This document shows, piece by piece, positions 34,502 to 43,503 of a DNA stretch of 64,000 nucleotides. Every line of letters begins with the position of its first letter. Position 1 is the stretch's first letter. The stretch spans positions 1,178,001 through 1,242,000 of the forward strand of contig NZ_CP095482.1 of the NCBI RefSeq assembly GCF_023028225.1, written 5' to 3'. Position numbers and translations under genes: made by a program. The notes beneath the pieces are model-generated. The model made no database searches and was not told where the DNA came from. It was given only the letters and a program-made list of their open reading frames with translations. This stretch comes from Halorientalis litorea. Lineage in GTDB: Archaea; Halobacteriota; Halobacteria; Halobacteriales; Haloarculaceae.

Positions 34502-35482
34502 TCATCCCTCGTCGCCCGGGGTGGCGGCGAAATCGACCTTGTAGTACGACCCGTCGTACTCGAAGGCGCGTCGCCGGTGGGGTGGCAGGTCCTCGTCGCC
34601 CTCGGTCGGCAGGGTCGTCGCGTCTCCGAGGTCGAGTCGCTGGAGGACGTGTGCGTACCCCGCCGAGACGGGGGCGGATTCCGCGTACTCGGTCCGGCCG
34701 GTGAGTTCGTCGAGGACCGCCGCCGTCTCGCTCGACAACTGGTCGGGGTAGAACGTCGTCGTCACCTCCGCGGCGAGGACGGCCTCTGTGAACTCTGCCT
34801 CGGACTCGGCGACGGGCGTCAGGACGGCACGCATCCGTGGCTCGCTGAGTCGCTCGCGGGAGACGTGTACCCGGAGGACCAGCCGGCCTTCAACCTCGAT
34901 GAACTCGTGTTCCGGCTCCGGAATCAGTTCGCTGTCCGCCGGGTCTGTCCGCCGGTAGACCGCACCACCGTGGTCGACGGCATCCCACGGCGCGCCGCCC
35001 CACTCGCCGCCCGGTTCGTCGGGTGCGGCCCGTGCCGCGAGGTACGCCAGTCGGGCCGCGCTCCGGTCGGGGTCGGGCAGGGCGTCGATGCTCGTCGCCT
35101 CGGGCGTGTCCGAGTCGTCGCTGTCGCCGACGCGTTCGAGTCGGAGGACGTACCGCTCGCGCGTCTCCCGGCCGACGTGAACGGCGTCGGTTCGGTAGTA
35201 CGTCCCGTCGTGTTCGACGTATCGCCCCTCGGGAAGTGGCGGATAGCCGACGGTGACGTACCGGTCACCGGCGGCAGTCGCGTCGATTGCCTCGCGGACC
35301 TCGGCGGTGCGTGGTGTCTCCGGATTCCAGAGGAACGCGAACTCGTCGGCGGACTGTTGTTCTGCGGTCAGTTCGACTCGGGGCGGGGGCGACGACGAGA
35401 TGACCGAGTTACAGCCAGCGAGCAGGGACGCGCTGGCGGCACCCGTCGCCGCGAGGAAGGTGCGTCGGGACCAATCGGGCAT
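34502..35482 (-). CDS. Tat-exported lipoprotein, unknown function
   Basis: This 326-aa protein begins with a twin-arginine signal (SRRTFLAATGAA) and lipobox LLAGC, so it should be exported folded and anchored by lipid on the outer face of the membrane. The mature part is acidic with repeated small beta units, for example YVEHDGTYYRTDAVHVG and FEYDGSYYKVDFAA, the pattern Y-D-G-x-Y-Y occurring at both ends. I do not recognise a domain. The ATG at 35480-35482 is fixed by the signal peptide. It is divergent from the MutS-related gene. Confidence 0.75.
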   Translation of the reverse strand: MPDWSRRTFLAATGAASASLLAGCNSVISSSPPPRVELTAEQQSADEFAFLWNPETPRTAEVREAIDATAAGDRYVTVGYPPLPEGRYVEHDGTYYRTDAVHVGRETRERYVLRLERVGDSDDSDTPEATSIDALPDPDRSAARLAYLAARAAPDEPGGEWGGAPWDAVDHGGAVYRRTDPADSELIPEPEHEFIEVEGRLVLRVHVSRERLSEPRMRAVLTPVAESEAEFTEAVLAAEVTTTFYPDQLSSETAAVLDELTGRTEYAESAPVSAGYAHVLQRLDLGDATTLPTEGDEDLPPHRRRAFEYDGSYYKVDFAATPGDEG

Positions 35483-35594
35483 ACGGCCGGACGTGAGTGT
35501 CGAGTGGCATCTATCTGGTGGTCCCGCCCGCCGACTGGCCGCCGAATCGACCCGAGCACTCTTTTGTGGTCCGGGGGATAGGTCACCTCGTCCG

Positions 35595-37625
35595 ATGGAC
35601 CTCGAAGCGATTCCGGGCGTCGGCGAGAAGACGGCCGACCGGTTGGCCGAACTCGACGACCCCGAGGCGGCACTCGACGCGGGCGACGTGGCGGCCATCG
35701 CTCGCGCCCCCGGTATCAGCGAGGGACGGGCCGCCCGCATCGCCCGCGCGGCAATCCGCGAACGGCACGGCGACCCCGGCACGTTCCTCGGCACCGACCG
35801 CGCCCGCGAGCTCTACCGCGACGCGCTCTCGCTGGTTCAAGAACGCACCGTCACCGACTACGCCGCACGGCGACTGGAGACGCTGTACCCGAGTGCGAGC
35901 GAGTCACGTATCGAGGAAGTCCGAGCGTTCGCCGCCGAGGCGATGGACCGCGACCCGAGCGACGACGTACTGGACGCCCTCGCGGGTGTCGAACCGCTCG
36001 AACCGCCAGCGGACCTGCGGGTCCGGGACCGCTGTCTCGCCACCGGCGACGCCGAGACGTACGCGAAGGCACAAGAAGCCGTCCCCGAGGTGAGCGTCGA
36101 ACTGGTCGAGGACGCCCGCCAGTTGTCGGAACTGGCCCGGGGCTACGCCACGGTCGTCGCCTTGGACGAGGCGTTCGCCGGCGTCGACATCGAGGGCGAC
36201 GTACGGGTCGAACCCGACGCCCTCGACGAACCCGAGCGGGTCGTCCCCGAGCGCGTGCTGGCGTTCTTCGCCCGGAACCGCGACAGCCTTCGGGCGGCCG
36301 TCGCCGTCCACCGCGCGGCGGGACTCGACGCCCCGTGTGACCTCGATTCGCTCGCCGCCGCCCTCGACAGACTCGACGGCGAAGGTGGCGTCCGCGGCGA
36401 CGACGAACTCGACCGCCTGACGACGGCGGTGAACGACATCGACGCCGCCGTCTCCACCGCCGAGAGCGTCGCCAACGACCACCTCCGGGAGGCCATCGAG
36501 GAGCGAGACGTGACCATCGAAGGGTCCGACCTCCTCTCGCTGGTCGAGCGCGGGGCGGGCGTGGACTCGCTCCTCCAGCGCGAACTCGCCGACGAGTACG
36601 ACGCGGCAGTCGCCGCCGCCCGTGACCACCTCGTCGACGCGCTCCGGTTGGCAGACACCGAGAGCATCGCCCGCCGAGCGTTCCCCGACGACCCGACATT
36701 CCCGGTGAACCACGACGAGGGCGTCGTGAGCCGACTCCGTGAGGAGTTGACCGCCGCACGGGACCGCCGGGCGACGCGGCTCAAGCGGGAGGTGGCCGCC
36801 GACCTCGCGGACGCCCGGCCGGACGCCGAGGGGCTGGTCGACGCCGCCCTCGAACTCGACGTTGAACTGGCGGTTGCGCGGTTCGCCGACGACTTCGACT
36901 GTGCGATTCCAGCCTTCGAGGGTAACGGGTTCGAAATCGAGGAGGGTCGCTCCCCGCTGTTGGACGTGCCATTCGAGGACGTCGAACCGGTGGACTACGG
37001 CGTCGAGGGCGTCACACTCCTCTCGGGGGTCAACAGCGGCGGGAAGACGTCGACGCTCGATTTGGTCGCGCTCGTCGTCGTCCTCGCGCACATAGGTCTG
37101 CCCGTCCCGGCCGACCGCGCCCGCATCGAACGGGTGACCGAACTCCACTACCACGCCAAGACGCAGGGGACGCTCGACGCGGGTGCGTTCGAATCCACGC
37201 TCCGGGAGTTCGGCGGACTGGTGACCGGCGTGGGGGACACGGACGGCGACGGCCCAGCGGACGCCCACAGACTCGTCCTCGTGGACGAACTCGAATCCAT
37301 CACCGAACCCGGCGCGAGTGCCAAAATCATGGCGGGTATCCTCGAAGCACTCGACGGGCGGGGCGCGACGGCCGTGTTCGTCTCCCACCTCGCAGGCGAG
37401 ATACAGGCCGCCGCCGAGTCGGCGGTGCAGGTGGACGGGATTCAGGCCGTCGGCCTCGAAGACGGTGAACTCCGCGTGAACCGCTCGCCGGTGAAGGGAC
37501 AACTCGCCCGCTCGACGCCGGAACTCATCGTGGAGAAACTCGCCGACGACGAGGCCAGTCCCGAAGACGAACGCGAGTTCTACGCACGCCTGCTCGGGAA
37601 GTTCGACGGCGAAGAGCAAGAGTGA
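35595..37625 (+). CDS. MutS-related ATPase with N-terminal helix-hairpin-helix
   Basis: This 676-aa protein opens with tandem helix-hairpin-helix motifs (IPGVGEKTADRLAEL and APGISEGRAARIARA), followed by a long helical middle region and a MutS-family ATPase. Walker A is GVNSGGKT (residues 478-485, K484), Walker B is LVLVDELES, and a signature loop TKTQGT-like stretch reads HAKTQGTLDAG. The ATPase is closest to the MutS2/archaeal MutS5 group; the mismatch-recognition and Smr domains are absent. A role in DNA structure recognition or recombination control is inferred. It is 59 bp upstream of orc1 on the same strand, with a perfect hairpin in the gap. Confidence 0.82.
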   Translation: MDLEAIPGVGEKTADRLAELDDPEAALDAGDVAAIARAPGISEGRAARIARAAIRERHGDPGTFLGTDRARELYRDALSLVQERTVTDYAARRLETLYPSASESRIEEVRAFAAEAMDRDPSDDVLDALAGVEPLEPPADLRVRDRCLATGDAETYAKAQEAVPEVSVELVEDARQLSELARGYATVVALDEAFAGVDIEGDVRVEPDALDEPERVVPERVLAFFARNRDSLRAAVAVHRAAGLDAPCDLDSLAAALDRLDGEGGVRGDDELDRLTTAVNDIDAAVSTAESVANDHLREAIEERDVTIEGSDLLSLVERGAGVDSLLQRELADEYDAAVAAARDHLVDALRLADTESIARRAFPDDPTFPVNHDEGVVSRLREELTAARDRRATRLKREVAADLADARPDAEGLVDAALELDVELAVARFADDFDCAIPAFEGNGFEIEEGRSPLLDVPFEDVEPVDYGVEGVTLLSGVNSGGKTSTLDLVALVVVLAHIGLPVPADRARIERVTELHYHAKTQGTLDAGAFESTLREFGGLVTGVGDTDGDGPADAHRLVLVDELESITEPGASAKIMAGILEALDGRGATAVFVSHLAGEIQAAAESAVQVDGIQAVGLEDGELRVNRSPVKGQLARSTPELIVEKLADDEASPEDEREFYARLLGKFDGEEQE

Positions 37626-37647
37626 GCGGCCCACGAACGGGCCGCTC
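37624..37647 (+). terminator. Perfect 9-bp hairpin between mutS-like gene and orc1
   Basis: GAGCGGCCC and GGGCCGCTC form a perfect 9-bp stem around a 6-nt loop, starting at the stop codon of the MutS-related gene. No T run follows, so it may be a terminator, an attenuator or an mRNA-stabilising structure between two genes. Confidence 0.5.
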
Positions 37648-37684
37648 CGAACAACTAAGTGCTGTGGGGAGCGTGGTGAAAGTG

Positions 37685-38824
37685 ATGGCAGACGACCCCG
37701 GGGACGGGATGCTCGGGTGGGACGAGTCCGTGTTCCGCAACGAACACGTCTTCGAGATAGATTACCTGCCGGAGACCTTTCACCACCGAGAGACCCAGAT
37801 GGAGAGCCTGAAGTACGCGCTCCGTCCGGCGGCCCGCGGGTCGCGGCCGCTGAACGTCATCGCGCGCGGGCCACCGGGAACCGGGAAGACGACCGGCGTC
37901 CAGAAACTGTTCAGCGAGCTGCGGGCCGAGGCACCGGACGTGCAGGCAGTCCGCATCAACTGTCAGGTCAACTCGACCCGCTACTCCGTGTTCTCCCAGT
38001 TGTTCGAGGGCGTCTTCGACTACGAACCGCCCTCCTCGGGCATCTCGTTCAAGCGGTTGTTCGAGCAGGTGACCGACCGACTGGTCGAGGACGAGGAGGT
38101 ACTCGTCGTGGCACTCGACGACGTGAACTATCTGTTCTACGAGAACGAGGCCTCCGATACCCTGTACTCGCTGTTGCGCGCCCACGAGGAACACGCCGGG
38201 GCGAAAATCGGCGTCATCTGCATCTCCTCGGACCTCGATTTGGACGTCATCGAGGAACTCGACGGCCGCGTGCAGTCGGTGTTCCGTCCCGAGGAGGTCT
38301 ACTTCCCGACCTACAGCGAGGCCGAAATCGCCGACATCCTCGGGGAGCGCGTCGAGCGCGGCTTCCACGAGGGCGTCGTCTCCGCGCCGGTGCTGGACCG
38401 CGTGGCCGCGCTCACCGCCGAGGCCAACGGTGACCTCCGGGTCGGCATCGACCTCCTGCGCCGGGCGGGCCTGAACGCCGAGATGCGCGCCGCCACCGAG
38501 GTCAGCACCGAGGACGTGGAGGACGCCTACGACAAGTCCAAGTACGTCCACCTCTCCCGGGCACTCCGGGGGCTCTCGGACAGCGAGGCGGCCCTCGCGG
38601 CGGTCATCGCCGAACACTCCGGCGAGCAAGCCGGGGCGGTCTACGAGGCGTTCAACGACCGGACCGACTTGGGCTACACCCGCTACTCCGAAATCATCAA
38701 CAAACTCGACCGCCTCGACATCATCGACGCCACCTACACCGACGTGGAGGGGCGGGGCCGGTCGCGGGAACTCGCCCTGAACTACGACGCCGAGGCGGTG
38801 CTGGACCGCCTCGGTGACGGATAA
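37685..38824 (+). CDS. orc: Orc1/Cdc6-type replication initiation protein
   Basis: This 379-aa AAA+ protein matches archaeal Orc1/Cdc6, which marks replication origins and helps load MCM. Walker A is GPPGTGKT (residues 62-69), Walker B is VVALDDVNYLF (DD rather than DE), sensor 1 is in GVICISSD, and a C-terminal winged helix includes YTRYSEIINKLDRLDIID. Haloarchaea carry many paralogues; those not next to an origin often have other or redundant roles. Here only 59 bp separate it from the upstream gene, and I see no origin-recognition repeats. The ATG at 37685 is chosen because it restores the common short N terminus. Confidence 0.92.
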   Translation: MADDPGDGMLGWDESVFRNEHVFEIDYLPETFHHRETQMESLKYALRPAARGSRPLNVIARGPPGTGKTTGVQKLFSELRAEAPDVQAVRINCQVNSTRYSVFSQLFEGVFDYEPPSSGISFKRLFEQVTDRLVEDEEVLVVALDDVNYLFYENEASDTLYSLLRAHEEHAGAKIGVICISSDLDLDVIEELDGRVQSVFRPEEVYFPTYSEAEIADILGERVERGFHEGVVSAPVLDRVAALTAEANGDLRVGIDLLRRAGLNAEMRAATEVSTEDVEDAYDKSKYVHLSRALRGLSDSEAALAAVIAEHSGEQAGAVYEAFNDRTDLGYTRYSEIINKLDRLDIIDATYTDVEGRGRSRELALNYDAEAVLDRLGDG

Positions 38825-38829
38825 GCCGG

Positions 38830-39528
38830 TCAGAACGCTTCGACGTGCGGGCGCAGGTCCAACTCCAGCGTCCACGCCGCGCGGTCCTGTTCGACGAGGT
38901 GCCAGTAGCTCTCGGCGATAGCGTCCGGGTCGAGGTAGTCCTCGGGGGCAGCCACCTCGCGGTCGGGTGGGAGAATCTGTCCGTCGAGGACGACGTGAGC
39001 GACGTGAATCCCGTCGGGACCCAACTCGCGCGCCATCGACTCGGCCATCCCGCGGCAGGCGAACTTGGCGGCGGAGAACCCGATTGCGTCCTCACGGCCA
39101 CGGACCGACGTGGTCGCGCCGGTGAAGATAATCGTCCCGCCGTCGCCGGCCTGCATGTCGTCCACGGCGGCCTGCGAGCAGTGGAGGGCGGCCCGCGGGC
39201 CGACGGCGAGCGCGCGGTCGAACTCCGCGGCCGAAACCGCCTCGACGCCCTTCCACGGGGCGGCACTGGCGTGGTTGACCAACACGTCGACGGGACCGAA
39301 CGCCTCGCGGATACGGTCGAAGGCCGCCGCGATATCGTCGGAGTCGGCGAGGTCGGTCGGAACTGCGAGGCCCGCACCTGCCGTGTCGTCCAACTCGGCG
39401 GCGAGGTCCACGATGTACGACTCCGTCCGGGCGAGGAGTGCGACCCGACAGCCCTCGCGGGCGAACGTGCGAGCGAGCGACGCACCGAGGCCGGGGCCGA
39501 CCCCGGCGACGACTGCCGTGCGTGACAT
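38830..39528 (-). CDS. Atypical short-chain dehydrogenase (SDR)
   Basis: This 232-aa protein has the SDR Rossmann fold with VVAGVGPGLGASLAR as the cofactor loop and VNHASAAPW as the NNAG-like strand. The catalytic Tyr of the YxxxK motif is Phe (F151 in FSAAK155), and the residue 13 positions earlier, normally Ser, is Ala138. A related group of SDRs shares FxxAKFxxRxxxQSMAxE, so this is a lineage trait rather than a sequencing error. It may bind NAD(P)H without normal oxidoreductase chemistry. The ATG at 39528 is preferred over one 27 bp upstream. It is convergent with orc1. Confidence 0.82.
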   Translation of the reverse strand: MSRTAVVAGVGPGLGASLARTFAREGCRVALLARTESYIVDLAAELDDTAGAGLAVPTDLADSDDIAAAFDRIREAFGPVDVLVNHASAAPWKGVEAVSAAEFDRALAVGPRAALHCSQAAVDDMQAGDGGTIIFTGATTSVRGREDAIGFSAAKFACRGMAESMARELGPDGIHVAHVVLDGQILPPDREVAAPEDYLDPDAIAESYWHLVEQDRAAWTLELDLRPHVEAF

Positions 39529-39652
39529 GCGGTCGAATAGCGGCCCCGTGGACAAAAACCCGTAGTCGCCGTGTGACGGTCAGAAGACGGCATGAGAGAG
39601 TGTATCTCACATCACCCAAAGTTAAGACACCCCCATCCTTTGAGGGAGGTGT

Positions 39653-39811
39653 ATGCCGGAATGTCAGAACTGCGGCGCGTTCGTCACTGCCGCGTATGCA
39701 CGTGTTTTTACACCGAACGGCATCCAGAAACCACGGGTCTGCCCGCAGTGCGAGGACAAGATTCGCGACGGTGCGGACGTGCGGCAAGCACGCTCGACGC
39801 GCCGAAGCTAA
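39653..39811 (+). CDS. Small CPxC zinc-finger protein (DUF7563-like), 52 aa
   Basis: An ATG at 39653, preceded by GAGGGAGGTG, a good ribosome-binding site, opens a 52-residue frame. Cysteine pairs CQNC (residues 4-7) and CPQC (30-33) frame an ARVF core, giving a zinc ribbon or treble clef; the C terminus is basic (RQARSTRRS). A second copy is encoded at 45796-45945 with the same MPxCxxCxAxV ... ARVF ... CPxC layout. I believe this is DUF7563, a haloarchaeal family of unknown role; nucleic-acid binding is likely. It lies 224 bp upstream of the restriction-modification pair. Confidence 0.82.
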   Translation: MPECQNCGAFVTAAYARVFTPNGIQKPRVCPQCEDKIRDGADVRQARSTRRS

Positions 39812-39979
39812 CTGTTCGTTCGCTCCTCGCCGTCGGTTCCAACCCGGAGATCCCCGTCACGCTCGCAAAGGAAAGGGTGCGACTGCGGACGAAGTCGCCC
39901 CGGACGCGTCACACAGTCGACAGCAGCGGCTCGGAGGAGCCGAAAGCCGGGCCGTCGTCGGTGTGGCCCGTGGAAGCAG

Positions 39980-39987
39980 TTTTTATG
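39980..39987 (+). promoter_or_regulatory. TATA box of the restriction-modification operon
   Basis: TTTTTATG lies about 49 nt before the methyltransferase ATG. The predicted leader of about 25 nt contains GAGGAG at 40014-40019, so this mRNA would carry a ribosome-binding site, unlike most neighbours. Confidence 0.5.
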
Positions 39988-40035
39988 TTCGTCCGTCTCG
40001 ACCGGTCGACGTAGAGGAGTCGCGCTAGTTTCATC

Positions 40036-41001
40036 ATGGACCCGGACGATTTCACCTTTATCGACCTGTTCGCCGGTATCGGCGGTATCCGCATCGCGCT
40101 CGAGCGCGCCGGGGGGCACTGTGTCTTCTCCTCGGAGATAGACGACAAGGCGCGAGCGACGTACGAGCGGAACTTCGGCGAGACGCCGAGCGGCGACATC
40201 ACCGAGATTCCCGCCGACGACATCCCCGACCACGACGTCTTGGTCGGCGGGTGGCCCTGCCCCTCGTTCAGCATCATGGGTGACAAGGAGGGCATCGACG
40301 ACGACAGAGGGGCACTCTTCTTCGAAATCGAGCGTATCCTCGAAGCGAAACAGCCCCACGCGTTCCTGCTCGAAAACGTCAAACATCTCAAGGGTATCGA
40401 CGGCGGCGAGGTGTACGAGTTCATCGAGGACAGACTCGAAGCGGCGGGCTATCACGTCCAGTCGAAGGTCCTCGACGCCCGGGATTACGGCCTCCCGCAG
40501 AAGCGAGAGCGGACGATGATAGTCGGGTTCGAGAAGAACTACAAGTTCACCATTCCCGAGCGAAACAGGGAGCAGAAGGACTTATCCGACGTGCTACAGC
40601 CCGAGAGTGCGGTCGACGAGGAGTACCAAGCCACGGAGTACATCAAGGAGAAACGACAGGATGCGGTGAACGAGGAGAACGTGTTCACCCCCTCGGTGTG
40701 GCACGAGAACAGGGCCGGCAACATCTCCATCCTGCCGTACTCGTGCGCACTCCGCGCAAACGCGTCGCACAACTACCTACTCGTGAACGGGGAGCGACAC
40801 CTGACTCCCAGAGAGATGCTCCGCCTGCAGGGGTTCCCGGAGGACTTCGAGGTTGAGGGTGCCTACACCAGAATCAGGGAGCAGGTCGGGAACTCCGTCC
40901 CGGTTCCCATGATAGCGGCGGTGGCCGAGGCGATGATGGACGCAATCGAGCGCGACGAGACGACGCCCGTGACGGAGCAGACAGAACTGCCGATAGAGTG
41001 A
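40036..41001 (+). CDS. DNA (cytosine-5) methyltransferase of a type II R-M system
   Basis: This 321-aa enzyme has all key m5C-methyltransferase motifs in order: I, FIDLFAGIGG; IV, GGWPCPSFS with catalytic C75; VI, LLENVKHL; VIII, PQKRER; IX, LTPREMLRLQGFP; X, EQVGNSVPVP. The target-recognition domain between VIII and IX is short. Arginine codons AGA/AGG are clearly more common than in neighbouring housekeeping genes, a sign of transfer. The gene for a restriction endonuclease starts 56 bp downstream on the same strand, so this is the protective partner of a two-gene operon. Confidence 0.94.
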   Translation: MDPDDFTFIDLFAGIGGIRIALERAGGHCVFSSEIDDKARATYERNFGETPSGDITEIPADDIPDHDVLVGGWPCPSFSIMGDKEGIDDDRGALFFEIERILEAKQPHAFLLENVKHLKGIDGGEVYEFIEDRLEAAGYHVQSKVLDARDYGLPQKRERTMIVGFEKNYKFTIPERNREQKDLSDVLQPESAVDEEYQATEYIKEKRQDAVNEENVFTPSVWHENRAGNISILPYSCALRANASHNYLLVNGERHLTPREMLRLQGFPEDFEVEGAYTRIREQVGNSVPVPMIAAVAEAMMDAIERDETTPVTEQTELPIE

Positions 41002-41057
41002 CCGTGCTGTCGGCCAGTCCGAAGAGCGAAGGGTGACGAGGGCGAACCACGGCCGAG

Positions 41058-42113
41058 ATGAGTGTCGAAGACGCGAAGGCGGAGATAGACACGCTAATCG
41101 GCAACTCTCGATTCCGCTGCTATCGACCGCTCCGAGTCGCCGAAATCCTCTTTCGGTCACGGACCGACGCCGAAATCGACATCGCCGACCCGGAGAGCTA
41201 CCGCGTCGCGAGTGCGCGGTGGCGCGACGAGATTTCGGAGCGACTCACCGGGAAGGGGTCCACGTCGTCGCGGTCCTACCAGAAGGACTTCAGCGATTTA
41301 CTCTCCCCGGAGGATTTGGGGGTGTTAGACCGGGTGAACAGAGAGAACGACGGCCTCGTGGAGTGTTACATCTACAGCAAACTGCGACACGACAAGTGGG
41401 GCGGCCTGATAGCCGCACAGGAGTACGTCGAGTCCGCGGACGTGGACACGTTCACCTTCGCGGAGTACATGGCCCTCACCGACGAGAGCGGGCTGCAGGA
41501 GGACTCGATGCTCGAAATCGCGGTCTACGCGCTGTTTACGGCCCTGACCGAGGAGTTGGACGCCGAGGCGGTACTCGAACTCGGGAACCCGGACCGTGCC
41601 GTCACGACGGACTTCTCGGACTTCGTCGGCGTGTTCTTGGGCCTCGCGCCCGACGAGACGTCGTTCCGAACGCCGGTCGACATCCACCGCGCGGGGCAAG
41701 GGACGTACGCGGCGGACAAGGGCGTCGACATCGGGACGAACTTCGGGACGATGGTGCAGGTCAAACACGTCTCCCTCGACACGGCCCAAGCCGAGAAGAT
41801 AGACGAGAACTCACACGTCGACCGCGTCGTCGTCGTGTGTCGGGACGCCGAACGCGACGTCATCGAGAGCGTCTCGAACCAACTCGGCTTCGACCGGGTT
41901 CAGGACATCGTCACCATCAGCGACCTCGAAGCGTGGTACGACAGGGCAATCGACGACCACCGCGACAGCATCGGCCGGCGACTGCTCGCGGCGTTACGGG
42001 ACGAGTTCAGCGAGGAGTTCCAGCGCGGCGAGTGGAAGGTCCCGGAAATCGACGCCCTCCTCGACGAACGCGGGTACGACCCCGACCGGCTGACCGGCCG
42101 CTGGGCACTGTGA
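41058..42113 (+). CDS. Type II restriction endonuclease, HaeII-like
   Basis: This 351-aa protein directly follows a cytosine methyltransferase. The N-terminal part, with RCYRPLRVAEILFRSR, resembles the HaeII family that cuts RGCGCY. A PD-(D/E)xK-like nuclease core can be seen in KGVDIGT (D224) followed by MVQVKH (Q234, K236), with V-V-V-V-C strand residues after it. HaeII membership is from recalled similarity, so recognition of RGCGCY is a prediction only. Codon use (AGA/AGG, ATA) is atypical, as in the methyltransferase gene. The position makes a restriction role very likely even if the family is wrong. Confidence 0.75.
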   Translation: MSVEDAKAEIDTLIGNSRFRCYRPLRVAEILFRSRTDAEIDIADPESYRVASARWRDEISERLTGKGSTSSRSYQKDFSDLLSPEDLGVLDRVNRENDGLVECYIYSKLRHDKWGGLIAAQEYVESADVDTFTFAEYMALTDESGLQEDSMLEIAVYALFTALTEELDAEAVLELGNPDRAVTTDFSDFVGVFLGLAPDETSFRTPVDIHRAGQGTYAADKGVDIGTNFGTMVQVKHVSLDTAQAEKIDENSHVDRVVVVCRDAERDVIESVSNQLGFDRVQDIVTISDLEAWYDRAIDDHRDSIGRRLLAALRDEFSEEFQRGEWKVPEIDALLDERGYDPDRLTGRWAL

Positions 42114-42155
42114 ACGTGCTCCGCGGCGAGTCGTCTGCACGCCGTTTCGCGCCGC

Positions 42156-43463
42156 TCACTCCCGTGCCGCCGACAGCACCGAACGCGCCTCCGCGAACAC
42201 GGCGTCCGCCCGAGCCGGGTCCCGAGCCTCGGCGGTGATACGGACGAGGGGTTGGGTGCCGCTGGCCCGGAGCAGGAACCACCCGTCACCGAGGTCCACA
42301 CGCACGCCGTCGAGCGTCGACACGTCGGCGTACTCGTCGGTGACCCGAGCGCGGACCCTCTCCATGACCGCAGTCTTCGCGTCCGTCTCGACGCTGTCGC
42401 GCCGGATAGGGTAGGTGTCCACCTCGGCGGCGCGGTCGGTCAGGGGTCGCTCGCTCGCCAGTTCGACGAGTTTGCAGGCCGCGAGCGGCCCGTCCGGGCA
42501 CAGCGTCGCGTCGGGCCATATCCACGCGCCGCTGGGTTCGCCGCCGAAGGCCACCCCGTCCTCGGCTACCCGGTCGGCGACGTACACGTCACCGACCCGC
42601 GTCCGCGTGACCGTGACGCCAGCCTCGGCGAGGTGGTCGTCGACGGCGAGGCTGGTGTCGACGGGTGCGGCCACCTGTTGGCCGTCGCTGGCGGCCGCAC
42701 GGGCTAGCAGTGCCAGCGTCACGTCCCCCGAGAGGTACGTCCCGTCGCCGGCGACGACGCGGGTCCGGTCGGCGTCGCCGTCGTGGGCGATGCCGAGGTC
42801 GGCGTCCCCCTCGGCGACCAACCGGGCCAGCGACCGGCAGTGCTCGGCGGTCGGTTCGCTCGGCCGCCCCGGGAACGCCCCGTCGGGTTGGGCGTTGAGC
42901 GTCTCCACCGCACAGCCGAGGCGTTCGAGCGCGTCGACGGTAACGCCGCCCGCACCGTTGCCCACGTCGACGACGACGGCGGGCGGGTCTGACACGTCCA
43001 CGGCGTCGACGAGCGCGTCGGCGTGGCGTTCGCGGGCGTCGACTCGGGTCCGGTCGCCCAACCCGTCCCACGCCCGCAGGTCGGCGGCCTCTGTCCGGAC
43101 GCGCTCGCTGATTTCCTCGCGGAGCGGTGCGTCGAACGCCTGTCCGGTCGGCTGCCAGAGTTTGATGCCGTTGTCCTGTGGCGGGTTGTGCGAGGCCGTC
43201 ACCGAGACGCCCGCGTCGGCGTCCTCCCAGCCGACGGCCCGGGCGACCGTCGGCGTCGCCGCGAGTCCCACGTCACACACGTCGGTGCCGGACTCCCGGA
43301 GTCCGGCGGCCAGCGCGTCGGTCAGCAACTCGCCGCTCTCGCGGGGGTCCCGTCCGACCACGACGCGCTCTGTGTCCATCCCGACCGCTCGCCCCACCGA
43401 GAGCGCGAGGGCGGCCGTCACCTTCTCGCCGACTGGCCCGCGGATGCCGCTCGTCCCGAACAT
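42156..43463 (-). CDS. glmM: Phosphoglucosamine/phosphohexose mutase
   Basis: This 435-aa enzyme belongs to the alpha-D-phosphohexomutase family. The phosphoserine is S91 in TASHNPPQDNG, the Mg2+ loop is AHDGDADRTR, the sugar loop is GGEPSGAWIW, and the phosphate-binding loop is LRASGTQPLVRI. The GEPSG and RASGT(Q/E) versions are nearest to archaeal GlmM/ManB; it likely makes glucosamine-1-phosphate for UDP-GlcNAc or a mannose/glucose 1-phosphate for glycosylation. A second paralogue is encoded at 46.3 kb. It is convergent with the restriction endonuclease gene, 42 bp apart. Confidence 0.88.
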   Translation of the reverse strand: MFGTSGIRGPVGEKVTAALALSVGRAVGMDTERVVVGRDPRESGELLTDALAAGLRESGTDVCDVGLAATPTVARAVGWEDADAGVSVTASHNPPQDNGIKLWQPTGQAFDAPLREEISERVRTEAADLRAWDGLGDRTRVDARERHADALVDAVDVSDPPAVVVDVGNGAGGVTVDALERLGCAVETLNAQPDGAFPGRPSEPTAEHCRSLARLVAEGDADLGIAHDGDADRTRVVAGDGTYLSGDVTLALLARAAASDGQQVAAPVDTSLAVDDHLAEAGVTVTRTRVGDVYVADRVAEDGVAFGGEPSGAWIWPDATLCPDGPLAACKLVELASERPLTDRAAEVDTYPIRRDSVETDAKTAVMERVRARVTDEYADVSTLDGVRVDLGDGWFLLRASGTQPLVRITAEARDPARADAVFAEARSVLSAARE

Positions 43464-43503
43464 ACCGGGGCCGACGGGTGACGCGGTAAAAAGTATCCCC
43501 CGT

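Noticed and set aside
34502-35794. Longer start for the lipoprotein gene at 34502-35482
   Set aside because: The extension would put about 100 residues before the Tat signal and lipobox and overlaps the MutS-related coding region on the other strand.
37626-37684. A possible replication origin next to orc1
   Set aside because: The gap is only 59 bp and contains a hairpin but no repeated origin-recognition elements or AT-rich unwinding region.
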